This document shows positions 1-7,510 of a stretch of DNA of 7,527 bases, piece after piece (positions within the stretch are counted from its first letter, which is position 1; the number at the start of each line of letters is the position of its first letter). The notes under the pieces were generated by a model. The model was not told the origin of the DNA. It ran no database searches and saw only the letters and a list, made by a program, of their open reading frames with translations. The stretch is from Candidatus Bathycorpusculum sp. (lineage in GTDB: Archaea > Thermoproteota > Bathyarchaeia > Bathyarchaeales > Bathycorpusculaceae), in the NCBI GenBank assembly GCA_009779045.1, contig WREZ01000058.1:1-7527 (forward strand). Direction: 5' to 3'. Position numbers and translations under genes: made by a program.

Positions 1-1170
<1,170 letters not shown>

Positions 1171-1173
1171 GAG

Positions 1174-3390
1174 TTAAGTAGAGTTGTATCTGTTAACGGT
1201 TCCTAGGGTGCTCATGGCGCCGCAGTTGGGGCATTTGTGTTTAGTGCCAAACCAGCTTTTTTGGCAATTTCGGCAATAGGTAATTACGCGGTTATAGGTG
1301 AAAAATTCTAAGGATGGATAAGAGGATATTAGGTGTCGAGTTAAGTCTAAAAGGTTTAGAGGAGTAACGTCTAAGGCGTCTAATTCGATAAAGTTTAAGG
1401 AGCCGCCTATGGTTAGTCCGGATGTTTTTTGTATAAAGGTGAGGTTGTCTGTTTGAATTGTTAGGGGTTCAGGGGTGAGTTTTAGTTGTTTGGATGTTGA
1501 GTAATATGGTTTGTCGCGTGTTCCGGAGAATTTGACTTTTGCTATGCCGTATGTTTCTATGTCAAGTTGGGCTAAGCGTTCAGAGGCTTCTGGGTGGCAT
1601 AAAATGGCAGGGTAGAGGCGTTTGCCGTGTTTTCGGCCAATTTTGTTTCGGAAAACCGTAATAGTTTGAGTTAATTCTTCTAGAAATGTTTGGCTTTCGG
1701 GTTCATTTATGCTTTTTTTGGTGAAGGCTTCAATGGCTTCTGTTAGGCCTGCAAAGTTGATAACTCGTGAGCAATTCTCTAGTCTAAAGTATGTATCGCC
1801 AGAGGTGTTTTTAAGTAAAAAGTGTAAAGAGTTTTTTCCAAACTGTCGCAGTGTATTGTATTTTACGCTTAATGTGCGGGCGGCTAGTTCATATTGTTCT
1901 TTTAGTAGGTCAAAAAACTTGTTTTTATCGCCTTCAGTGTCTTGAACTATTCTAGGTAGATTTATAGTTACGCTACCTAAGCATCCGGTGCGTAAGGTGT
2001 CGGTTTCCCAATCTTCTGTTAAGTCTGGGACAAGTTTTGTTCCTGTAGAAGAAAAAACAGATAACGCATTTTCTTTTGTTGTAAGGTTAGCAAAATAGAG
2101 CATACCGTGTTGAGCGGCTAATGTGTGAGCTTTTAGCAGCAGGTCCTGCGTGTTTTTGTCGTTTAGAATTTTTGAGCTGAGTTTTATGACTAATTTAGGA
2201 TTTGTTAAGGGTTTTGTTGTGGTAATTTCGCTATAGACTTGGAGGATTAGATCTGCTATAAGTTGAGCCTCGTTAACATAGTCACCGTATTTACCGTTAA
2301 ATTGACCGTTAGGTCCTATAGCTTGTTTTTCGGCTATGTTTTTTGGAGTAGAAAAATTTATCTCTAAAGTTGTTTTGGCATGTTGGTTAAGGTTTAAGAT
2401 AAACAGAAATAAGGTTTCTTTTACGGTAGCCTCATCAGCGTCTTTGATGTAGGGGGCTATAAATATGTTAAAGTAGCTAAAGATTTGTTGGTGACTAACT
2501 TCTCGTTCAGAATGTAATAGAACATTAAGGGCAATAGATAGGGCTTCTTTAAAGTTTTTTGGGGGTTCAAAAGAGACTTGCGTTATGTCGTCGAGTTTTA
2601 GGCCGTTTAAGAAGAAGAAGCGCATGTCATGAATTATTTCTCTAGGTTTAAGAAGCCAAGTGCCTAAATCGTCAATGTTTATACTGCCCGAGAGGTGCGC
2701 GTCAGCTATGTCGCGTGAAAAAATGTTTAGAAGAGTATATTCCTCTATGAGGTTTTGTCCAGCTTTAGAGAGCAAATTAGAAGCATCTAAACTATGATGA
2801 TCCTTAGCTTCAATAAATGCTGTCACTTCATGAACAGGCATACCCACCCGTGTTAACTTGTGACGATAATCCTCAAACCCTTTCTCAACTAATATTGCAT
2901 TTACCATTTCACGAATTAACGCTGCAGTAATGTATTTTGTTTTAGACTTAAGCAGACGTTTCTCTGCTTCTTTTGCAGCTTTTTGAGCAAGCTCCGCAGG
3001 CACTTTTGCCTCCTTAATTAAAGAGTTAGCAATTTTATTTTGATCAAACTCTTCCAAAGTAAAATGCGAAGTGCGAACAAGCATACCCTTAGGAGTAAAA
3101 GCTTTCTTCTCCACACGATCAGCAATATCTAGAACCATTTTGCCTAAGTCAGTTAAGAAATATTTTCTTGCATCCACATCAACCTCTACTAAATCTGCTT
3201 TAAGAAGAAATTTTAAGTGATACGCAAAACGGCCAGCATCTCTGTTAGGATTCATTTTAAGATAATTCATCAATTCTGTATAAGAAAGAGCACCCCGATC
3301 AAATAACAGATTTAAAAGTTGCAGCCTGAGGGGTGAGGAAACAGCTTTAAGAACTTTGACGCCCCGTGCTCTATGTGGAAGAGTAACCAT
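1174..3390 (-). CDS. Winged-helix / ATP-cone / class III ribonucleotide reductase-like protein without glycyl-radical motif
   Basis: The 738 residues divide into three parts. Residues 10-95 look like an ArsR-type winged helix (SSPLRLQLLNLL, then YHLKFLLKADLVEV). Residues 103-190 look like an ATP-cone, the nucleotide-sensing module of reductases and of NrdR (FDQNKI, IREMVNAIL). Residues 200-738 resemble NrdD: AHLSGSINIDDL (231-242), VTINLPRI (474-481), NFAGLTEA (545-552) and a C-terminal zinc ribbon with C706, C709, C720 and C723. Canonical enzymes carry a glycyl-radical motif (R-x-x-G-Y) after the ribbon. Here the protein stops 15 residues later at VNRYNST, with no such motif. The position I recall as the redox cysteine (P-x-C-x-x-H-D) reads P-R-E-I-I-H-D, with E251. 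C470 remains before VTINLPRI. The ATG at 3390 follows GAGGG at 3399-3403 with good spacing. It may be a divergent reductase or, more likely, a nucleotide-sensing regulator. The domain calls are firm; the function is not. Confidence 0.85.
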   Translation of the reverse strand: MVTLPHRARGVKVLKAVSSPLRLQLLNLLFDRGALSYTELMNYLKMNPNRDAGRFAYHLKFLLKADLVEVDVDARKYFLTDLGKMVLDIADRVEKKAFTPKGMLVRTSHFTLEEFDQNKIANSLIKEAKVPAELAQKAAKEAEKRLLKSKTKYITAALIREMVNAILVEKGFEDYRHKLTRVGMPVHEVTAFIEAKDHHSLDASNLLSKAGQNLIEEYTLLNIFSRDIADAHLSGSINIDDLGTWLLKPREIIHDMRFFFLNGLKLDDITQVSFEPPKNFKEALSIALNVLLHSEREVSHQQIFSYFNIFIAPYIKDADEATVKETLFLFILNLNQHAKTTLEINFSTPKNIAEKQAIGPNGQFNGKYGDYVNEAQLIADLILQVYSEITTTKPLTNPKLVIKLSSKILNDKNTQDLLLKAHTLAAQHGMLYFANLTTKENALSVFSSTGTKLVPDLTEDWETDTLRTGCLGSVTINLPRIVQDTEGDKNKFFDLLKEQYELAARTLSVKYNTLRQFGKNSLHFLLKNTSGDTYFRLENCSRVINFAGLTEAIEAFTKKSINEPESQTFLEELTQTITVFRNKIGRKHGKRLYPAILCHPEASERLAQLDIETYGIAKVKFSGTRDKPYYSTSKQLKLTPEPLTIQTDNLTFIQKTSGLTIGGSLNFIELDALDVTPLNLLDLTRHLISSYPSLEFFTYNRVITYCRNCQKSWFGTKHKCPNCGAMSTLGTVNRYNST

Positions 3391-3398
3391 TCATTTTG

Positions 3399-3403
3399 CC
3401 CTC
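3399..3403 (-). promoter_or_regulatory. Ribosome-binding site of the NrdD-like gene
   Basis: On the minus strand GAGGG lies 8 nt before the ATG at 3390-3388. It fits the archaeal anti-Shine-Dalgarno sequence well and fixes the start. Confidence 0.7.
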
Positions 3404-3416
3404 AGTTTATTTTGGC

Positions 3417-3452
3417 GCTTACCCTGTAAGTGTAAGGTAAAGCTATACTTTA
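3417..3452. promoter_or_regulatory. Two overlapping dyads, candidate operator
   Basis: Between the TATA box and the start codon of the NrdD-like gene lie two inverted repeats. One is TAAAG-CTATA-CTTTA (3438-3452, perfect 5-bp arms). The other is GCTTACC (3417-3423) with GGTAAAGC (3436-3443), which pair with one bulged base. Their position around the predicted transcription start fits a repressor site. The downstream gene itself encodes a winged helix, so autoregulation is possible. This is inference only. Confidence 0.35.
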
Positions 3453-3461
3453 GCAGATGTC

Positions 3462-3472
3462 ATATTTATACA
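3462..3472 (-). promoter_or_regulatory. TATA box of the NrdD-like gene
   Basis: The minus strand reads TGTATAAATAT here, a good archaeal TATA box. Transcription would start near 3440, giving a leader of about 50 nt that carries the dyads and the GAGGG ribosome-binding site. Confidence 0.5.
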
Positions 3473-3477
3473 GCTCT

Positions 3478-3497
3478 AAAAACAAGAAAGCAAAAGG
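3478..3497 (-). terminator. Oligo-T terminator candidate after the membrane hydrolase
   Basis: Directly after the TAA (3498-3500) the minus strand runs CCTTTTGCTTTCTTGTTTTT, a pyrimidine-rich tract ending in five T. Archaeal RNA polymerase terminates at such tracts without needing a hairpin. It separates this gene from the promoter of the NrdD-like gene. Confidence 0.4.
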
Positions 3498-4151
3498 TTA
3501 GGTTAACGCTTTTTTTATGGTTGTATAGAGAATTATTAGTATAGGTATTGTAAAAAGTGTAAGGAAAAACAGGTGTGGTAAGCCTATGATAGGTAAAACT
3601 ACGAAGAGAGGTTTAGTGAAGGGATAATTAGTAAATGTAGACATTAAAAGGGTGGCTATGGGTATTAAGAGCATAAGGTTTGTTTTGTCGTTTTTTAGAA
3701 ATATTTTGTAGTCTTGGGTTTTTGCTAGAATTATGAGGGCTGCAGCAAATAGTGAAAGCTCTACTGTAATGTTTATGGGGTCATTTAGGCCTATGTATTT
3801 AAAGCCTAATTGGTGGAATCCAAAAAGGTTATTGGATATGGGCCAAAATAGTTGAAGTTGGCCGCCGATAAAAAAGTCTCCAAGTAAAAAGTGAGAAATA
3901 TATGCTATAAAGTAGGGTGCGGCACGTTTACTATAGATAATGAAAAATGGTGTGAATATGAGAAGAGCAAAAATCAGAGAATGTGTAGGTCCATGATGTA
4001 GGGGGGTGCCTATGAGGGTTTCAATAGCTATATCAATATCAGGTAATAAAGACATTAAGAGTAATGTTGGAATGTTTGGGTTGACTTTTAGAAGTTTAGA
4101 TGACGCTTTACCTATAAGGTAAGCTAAGGATAAATGGCCAACAGCAAACAT
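3498..4151 (-). CDS. Integral membrane metal-dependent hydrolase (DUF457/YdjM-like)
   Basis: From the ATG at 4151 this is a 217-residue, strongly hydrophobic protein. Conserved polar residues sit in the order typical of the DUF457/YdjM family of membrane-bound putative metal-dependent hydrolases. They are H6 in GHLSLAY, DID (D38, D40), HHGPTHS (H52, H53, H57) and HFLLGDF (H87, D92), followed by a Trp-Pro pair. These His and Asp residues are thought to bind metal in the family. The natural substrate is unknown. The open frame also allows a TTG at 4157, but ATG is preferred and gives the usual family start. No Shine-Dalgarno is seen. A TATA box about 39 nt upstream implies a leader of roughly 12 nt. 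It has its own promoter and terminator and is therefore probably monocistronic. Family confidence is high, function low. Confidence 0.85.
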   Translation of the reverse strand: MFAVGHLSLAYLIGKASSKLLKVNPNIPTLLLMSLLPDIDIAIETLIGTPLHHGPTHSLIFALLIFTPFFIIYSKRAAPYFIAYISHFLLGDFFIGGQLQLFWPISNNLFGFHQLGFKYIGLNDPINITVELSLFAAALIILAKTQDYKIFLKNDKTNLMLLIPIATLLMSTFTNYPFTKPLFVVLPIIGLPHLFFLTLFTIPILIILYTTIKKALT

Positions 4152-4183
4152 AGTCAACTATAGTGGAAGCATCTGAAATTATT

Positions 4184-4194
4184 AAGTATATAGC
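4184..4194 (-). promoter_or_regulatory. TATA box of the membrane hydrolase gene
   Basis: The minus strand reads CTATATACTTA. Its centre is about 39 nt from the ATG at 4151, so transcription would start near 4163 with a leader too short for a ribosome-binding site. That agrees with the lack of one. Confidence 0.45.
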
Positions 4195-4238
4195 CCGGCA
4201 TGTTAAAGTTTGATATTTGCTTAATATAAGAAGCTTTC

Positions 4239-4246
4239 AAAAAAAT
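4239..4246 (-). terminator. T7 terminator after the broken gene
   Basis: Shortly after the TAA of the open frame ending at 4263, the minus strand has TTATTTTTTTG with seven consecutive T (A7 at 4239-4245 on the plus strand). This is a good archaeal oligo-T terminator for the flippase and broken-gene transcript. Confidence 0.5.
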
Positions 4247-4262
4247 AAGATGACGGTTCAAA

Positions 4263-5004
4263 TTAGTCTTTTCTTTGGTATTTCTTGTCCACTTGTTTAC
4301 GTGTGAGAAAAATTATTTTCAAAACAGAACTATTTCTTTGCCACCGGCTTTTTTTAGCAACAGACCGATACAATGTCTTGGATAAAACAGAATTTGTGTC
4401 ATGTGTAGCCATGGCATGATTACTTGTATTAACGTAAATATATGGAGAAAGATAATCAAAAACATCTTTAGAAAAGGAAACATCACCATCACCATCACTA
4501 TTAACATAACTATTAGCCCAGTTCATAATAGGATGTTTAGGGTAAGGTTTTCGAGCGTCTAAATGAATATGGTCAGCATATATGTCATGGTTTCCTGAAT
4601 ATATTTTGGGAAATTCACAATAATCAACTTTACCACTATTTACATGTACATAAAAAGTTTCTATATCAACTATTCTCCCATAAAATATTCGTCTTATTAA
4701 CCTATAAATTCCGTTAAAGTACTTATATTTCCTCAGATGTTCATCTTTAAAAACCAAAGTTATTTCTCGCAAATATCCGCCGTAACCATCAAAGAGTTTT
4801 TGACCATAATAAATAGCTATTAAACCATTATCAACAGTATCTTCAGTTACTTGACTAATAATAGGAAAAACTGTGGAACATCACCAGCATCTTGTGTATT
4901 TCTTCCAACAATTTTCCAGTGCATAAACCAGTCACAATTATAGTTACAAAGGGGTACTTCTTCTAATGGTTATCGTTTACAGAAGTTATTCCACTATGAA
5001 TCAT
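4263..5004 (-). pseudogene. Broken gene downstream of the flippase, read in three successive frames
   Basis: A 4-nt ATGA overlap with the flippase stop gives a start at 5004-5002, but that frame ends at a TAG (4965-4963) after 13 codons. A second frame runs from 4969 (PLEEVPLCNYNCDWFMHWK) to a TAA at 4849-4847. A third, open from about 4865, continues to 4263 and holds most of the protein. Adding one base at GG (4968-4969) and one at A5 (4866-4870) joins all three into about 247 residues. Both lesions are missing bases in homopolymers, so either sequencing errors or real decay would fit. The main part has FYGRIVDIETFYVHV, a His/Asp-rich stretch, SDGDGDVSF and YIYVNTSNHAMATHD. The order charged-strand, SGK, YSG and then YVNTSNHA faintly recalls Vps62-like proteins, at low confidence. 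There is no signal peptide. The basic tail (last 35 residues) after T7 at 4349-4355 may be a further frame slip. Function is unknown. Confidence 0.6.
4481..4498 (-). repeat. Three tandem CATCAC units coding DGDGDV
   Basis: The plus strand carries three perfect 6-bp CATCAC copies, read on the minus strand as alternating Asp and Gly codons. The encoded NSDGDGDVSF resembles an EF-hand or dockerin calcium loop in its first eight positions. The twelfth position is Lys (Asp follows), so calcium binding is doubtful. Confidence 0.6.
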
Positions 5005-6683
5005 TGTTTTTTAGGTTTTTTGCATAGTTTTTGCATAAGTGTTAGGGGGATTTTTAGGATTTTTGAGACTATACCTAACCCTGATGACATTAATTGGAGG
5101 TTGGTTATGTCTGTATAGTTTATGGCGCCTATGAGGGGTATTATTAGGATGTATATGAGGAGGAATAGTATTGTTCCAATAAGGAGTGTTATAGGGTATG
5201 ATGCGTTGAAGAATTGTGAGAAGGCGTATGCGGCTATGGAAGCTGTTAGGGATGCTGTAAAGATTTTTCCTGAGTTTTTAAAGTCTGCTTTGACGTGATA
5301 GTTTTTCCATGACCAAATTAATCCCCAGATTAATCCGGGAATTGTTGAAACCATAATGGATAATATGCCTCCGATTATTACTAGCATTTCACTGTTAGTG
5401 CCGCCTAAAGTTCCAAAGTATGTGATTAGGGCATATGAGAAGGGGAGGCTTATTGCTAATGAGAGTATGCTTTGTTTTAGCATTTGTTGTGTTTTGCCAA
5501 TACCTGTTTGGAAAGCGACTAAGCTTACGTGTCCGAAGAGGACAAACAAGTTTACAATTGAGGATATGGCTAAAAATAGGGGGGCATATGGGAATTTTGA
5601 GGGGATTCTGGGGGCAAATAGTGAGTTTAATAGTAAGTGTATTATGCCGTCTTGGGGGAAGAGGGTGTTAACTAGGGGTGTTGCTAGGGCTATTATGAAC
5701 ATTGTTGTGGGTATGAGAAAGAGGGAGGTGTATTTTACTGAGGAGGAGAAGACGGTTTTTACTAATTCAGGTTCTTTTTGTGGGTTTAGTTTTGAGAAGG
5801 TTGGAAATAGGGCTGTTGATATGGGGAAGCTGATAAAGGTGACAAGTACAGAGAAGCATGTTGCGGCGTAATAGTTTCCCATCATGCCGTCGCTGGTATA
5901 TATGGCCATAAGAAAGAGGAATAATTGGGGTAAAACTCCTATGACAATATTTGGTACTGTTAGGGGTATGCCGTATTTTAGTAGTGGAATTAGGGTTTGT
6001 TTTATGTTGCATTTGCCTATTTTTGATTTATGTAAGGGTCTAAAGAGGGCAAAATAGACAAGTATTAAACTAATTATGCCGCCTACTACAACAGATGTTA
6101 TAGTGCCTAAGACTACGCCTAAAACGCTAAAGCCTAAAAGGACTAGTAAAGGGCCAAGTAGTGTTTTTGTTAAGGATAGAAGGATTTGTGTGAAACTGTT
6201 TAGTTTCATTTTTTCAAAGCCTACAAATGTGGCGGTAGTAGCAGAAACAATGGCGCTTGCAAAAATAGAAAGCGACATTAGAGCAATTAGAGGTGAGGCG
6301 TCAGGACGGTTAAGAATATTAGCTAAGGGTTGAGCTATAGCAAAACAGGCAAGAGATAGCAGGGCGCCACTTATGAGTTCAAAAATTATGCCTGAGAGAA
6401 TTACATCATGTATTTCATCAGTTTTATTTGCAACTCTCAAACTTGCAATTTTTTGAGTCATAGCAGAATTTACACCTAAATCTCTAAAAAACGCAATAAT
6501 AGTGGAAGGAATAAGAACTATACTATACAAACCAAGCTCATCAGGAGACAACAAACTAGCCAAAACCAAAGTACCTAAAATCTGCAACACCGTAGAGCTA
6601 ACAACACCAATTAAAAGAAAAAAGCTTCCAGCAGTCGAAGACTTACCCATCTGCAAAGCTTTATCTTCCATACTAACATACAA
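5001..6683 (-). CDS. Wzx-like polysaccharide flippase (MOP superfamily)
   Basis: This 560-residue integral membrane protein has about 14 hydrophobic helices. The N-terminal helix begins near SFFLLIGVVSS and is followed by the family-typical LSPDELGLYS. A YGIPLTVPN segment comes mid-protein, and APLFLAISS leads to GIGKT before the C-terminal helices. This is the pattern of RfbX/Wzx-type transporters, which flip lipid-linked oligosaccharides across the membrane for surface polysaccharide or glycoprotein glycans. It is somewhat longer than common (480-520), with a basic KKPKKQ tail. The ATG at 6683 lies about 29 nt after a TATA box centre and would be almost leaderless. An in-frame ATG at 6671 is the alternative. 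Its TGA overlaps the reconstructed start of the broken gene (ATGA), suggesting translational coupling. No glycosyltransferases are visible in the window, so the substrate cannot be inferred. Confidence 0.92.
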   Translation of the reverse strand: MYVSMEDKALQMGKSSTAGSFFLLIGVVSSTVLQILGTLVLASLLSPDELGLYSIVLIPSTIIAFFRDLGVNSAMTQKIASLRVANKTDEIHDVILSGIIFELISGALLSLACFAIAQPLANILNRPDASPLIALMSLSIFASAIVSATTATFVGFEKMKLNSFTQILLSLTKTLLGPLLVLLGFSVLGVVLGTITSVVVGGIISLILVYFALFRPLHKSKIGKCNIKQTLIPLLKYGIPLTVPNIVIGVLPQLFLFLMAIYTSDGMMGNYYAATCFSVLVTFISFPISTALFPTFSKLNPQKEPELVKTVFSSSVKYTSLFLIPTTMFIIALATPLVNTLFPQDGIIHLLLNSLFAPRIPSKFPYAPLFLAISSIVNLFVLFGHVSLVAFQTGIGKTQQMLKQSILSLAISLPFSYALITYFGTLGGTNSEMLVIIGGILSIMVSTIPGLIWGLIWSWKNYHVKADFKNSGKIFTASLTASIAAYAFSQFFNASYPITLLIGTILFLLIYILIIPLIGAINYTDITNLQLMSSGLGIVSKILKIPLTLMQKLCKKPKKQ

Positions 6684-6706
6684 CCTTGCCTAAATTAACT
6701 TAAGGG

Positions 6707-6716
6707 TATTTTTATA
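6707..6716 (-). promoter_or_regulatory. TATA box of the flippase gene
   Basis: The minus strand reads TATAAAAATA, preceded by AAGCC. With usual archaeal spacing, RNA starts near 6685, so the message would be leaderless or nearly so from the ATG at 6683. Confidence 0.55.
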
Positions 6717-6722
6717 GGCTTT

Positions 6723-6752
6723 GGAAAAACAAACAAAAACACACAAACAACC
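6723..6752 (-). terminator. T-rich terminator after the small two-gene unit
   Basis: On the minus strand this 30-nt tract contains only G and T apart from the final CC. It has two T5 runs and several TTT runs. It lies downstream of the small operon and just before the flippase TATA box, as expected for an archaeal factor-independent terminator. Confidence 0.5.
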
Positions 6753-6792
6753 AACACAGCAAAAATAAAGGTTGTATTATCATTATTTTTTA

Positions 6793-6806
6793 CTCTCTTT
6801 TGAGAG
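6793..6806. other. Perfect stem-loop CTCTC-TTTT-GAGAG
   Basis: Five-base-pair arms with a 4-nt loop begin 7 nt past the stop of the 126-residue gene. In the minus-strand RNA the stem is followed by an A-rich run, not U, so it is not a bacterial-type terminator. It may cap the 3' end of the mRNA. Confidence 0.45.
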
Positions 6807-6812
6807 AGAGGT

Positions 6813-7193
6813 TTATTTTATGGATGTTTTTAATGTTGCAAAGTATGTTAGTACTTGTTCGAGTTCTGTTTTAGACATTGTTAGTATTGTTTGTACGGTA
6901 TCTCTTTGTTTTATGGAGGGAGACTCATTGACTGCTGCTATAGCGTAGTCTAGGTGGATAAATAAATGGTCCCAGGAAAAGTTGGCTTGTTTGCCTTTTA
7001 GAGTATATAGAGCTAAAGCGTATGCGCTAGCACGGTTTAAGCTATCTTTAAATGTTTTAAGGGCAGAAGCAACAATAGTTGCGTCATAATTTTGTGCTAA
7101 AAGACCGCTGTTAATTTGACGATAACTATCTTCTAATAGGGTAATCTCTGTATAAAGATCCTGTCTAAGTTTTATTTCAGTTGCTTTGGGCAT
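6813..7193 (-). CDS. Hypothetical helical protein, second gene of a two-gene unit
   Basis: This is a 126-residue soluble protein that I do not recognise. Its composition and periodicity suggest four or so amphipathic helices (roughly 3-28, 36-66, 74-90 and 97-123). It has no cysteine, one tryptophan (W74), and a WDHLFIHLDYA segment with H76 and H80. There is no signal peptide or membrane helix. The frame also offers a GTG at 7202, but AGGTGA (7204-7199) sits 5 nt before the ATG at 7193 and overlaps that GTG, so the ATG is the start. It begins 13 nt after the stop of the upstream small gene, which argues for cotranscription and a shared role. HEPN-like or toxin function was considered, but no diagnostic R-x4-6-H motif is present. 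Confidence 0.7.
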   Translation of the reverse strand: MPKATEIKLRQDLYTEITLLEDSYRQINSGLLAQNYDATIVASALKTFKDSLNRASAYALALYTLKGKQANFSWDHLFIHLDYAIAAVNESPSIKQRDTVQTILTMSKTELEQVLTYFATLKTSIK

Positions 7194-7198
7194 ATCTT

Positions 7199-7204
7199 TC
7201 ACCT
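7199..7204 (-). promoter_or_regulatory. Ribosome-binding site of the 126-residue gene
   Basis: AGGTGA on the minus strand lies 5 nt from the ATG at 7193. It decides the start against the upstream GTG at 7202, which the site itself covers. Confidence 0.7.
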
Positions 7205-7206
7205 AA

Positions 7207-7464
7207 TTAGGCTTTTCCGAACCATTTATCAAACCAACTGTTAAACATTGCGAGACATTCATTGTTGTATGCTGTTTCGCCTGATTCTTCACGTATGCAA
7301 CTTGCAAGTTCTATGTTGTTTAAAAGTTCTGTTTTTGCTTCATTTAAACATGCTTCCACATCATCAAGCATGTCACTACCACCCGTAGCATAATCCTTTA
7401 CTGAATCACTCAAAAAAGACCGCTTCGCTTGGATCAAATCTTCAAATTTACCCTCTAACGACAT
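7207..7464 (-). CDS. Hypothetical small acidic protein, first gene of a two-gene unit
   Basis: This is an 85-residue acidic protein, probably helical, with no recognised family. It has three cysteines (C39, C56, C70), a run of acidic helix-forming residues in the middle (DMLDDVEACLNEAKTELL) and an aromatic C-terminus, FNSWFDKWFGKA. There is no signal peptide or membrane helix. The frame also opens at a TTG (7473), but the ATG at 7464 is preferred. No Shine-Dalgarno precedes it, which agrees with a short leader from the TATA-like box near 7503. Its stop is 13 nt before the start of the next gene, so the two are probably one operon and perhaps form a complex. The length and clean start and stop support a real gene. 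Function is unknown. Confidence 0.65.
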   Translation of the reverse strand: MSLEGKFEDLIQAKRSFLSDSVKDYATGGSDMLDDVEACLNEAKTELLNNIELASCIREESGETAYNNECLAMFNSWFDKWFGKA

Positions 7465-7497
7465 AACAAACAACTACAAAAATAGTATGTATGTTAA

Positions 7498-7510
7498 GGT
7501 TATTTAATTT
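7498..7510 (-). promoter_or_regulatory. Candidate TATA box of the small two-gene unit
   Basis: The minus strand reads AATTAAATAACC, the best TATA-like block upstream of the ATG at 7464. Transcription would start near 7476 with a leader of about 12 nt. The window ends shortly upstream, so further regulatory sites cannot be seen. Confidence 0.35.

Larger units (their letters stand above)
6678..6777. repeat. 10-bp inverted repeat flanking the flippase promoter
   Basis: ATACAACCTT at 6678-6687 is perfectly complementary to AAGGTTGTAT at 6768-6777, with 80 nt between. The first arm covers the flippase start codon (6681-6683) and the AAGG just upstream of it. The TATA box and the T-rich tract lie between the arms. 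It could be a paired protein-binding site, or could mask the start in read-through RNA. Confidence 0.5.

Noticed and set aside
1709..1945. Plus-strand open frame inside the NrdD-like gene
   Set aside because: Antisense shadow in the same kind of skewed sequence, with no ribosome-binding site or motif.
4249..4266. GGTTCAAAT resembling a tRNA T-arm, as a possible integration remnant
   Set aside because: Flanking bases do not form a 5-bp T stem and no acceptor or anticodon arm is present.
4319..4507. Separate 62-codon minus-strand frame
   Set aside because: An out-of-frame reading of the broken gene. Only its last dozen codons might be the original C-terminus after a frame slip.
5356..5871. 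Long plus-strand open frame (171 codons) inside the flippase
   Set aside because: Antisense to well-conserved flippase helices. The frame is open because the region is G/T-skewed, and the peptide has no family features.
6813..7464. Toxin-antitoxin or HEPN/MNT pair
   Set aside because: Gene sizes fit, but there is no R-x4-6-H, PIN, nucleotidyltransferase or DNA-binding motif in either protein.
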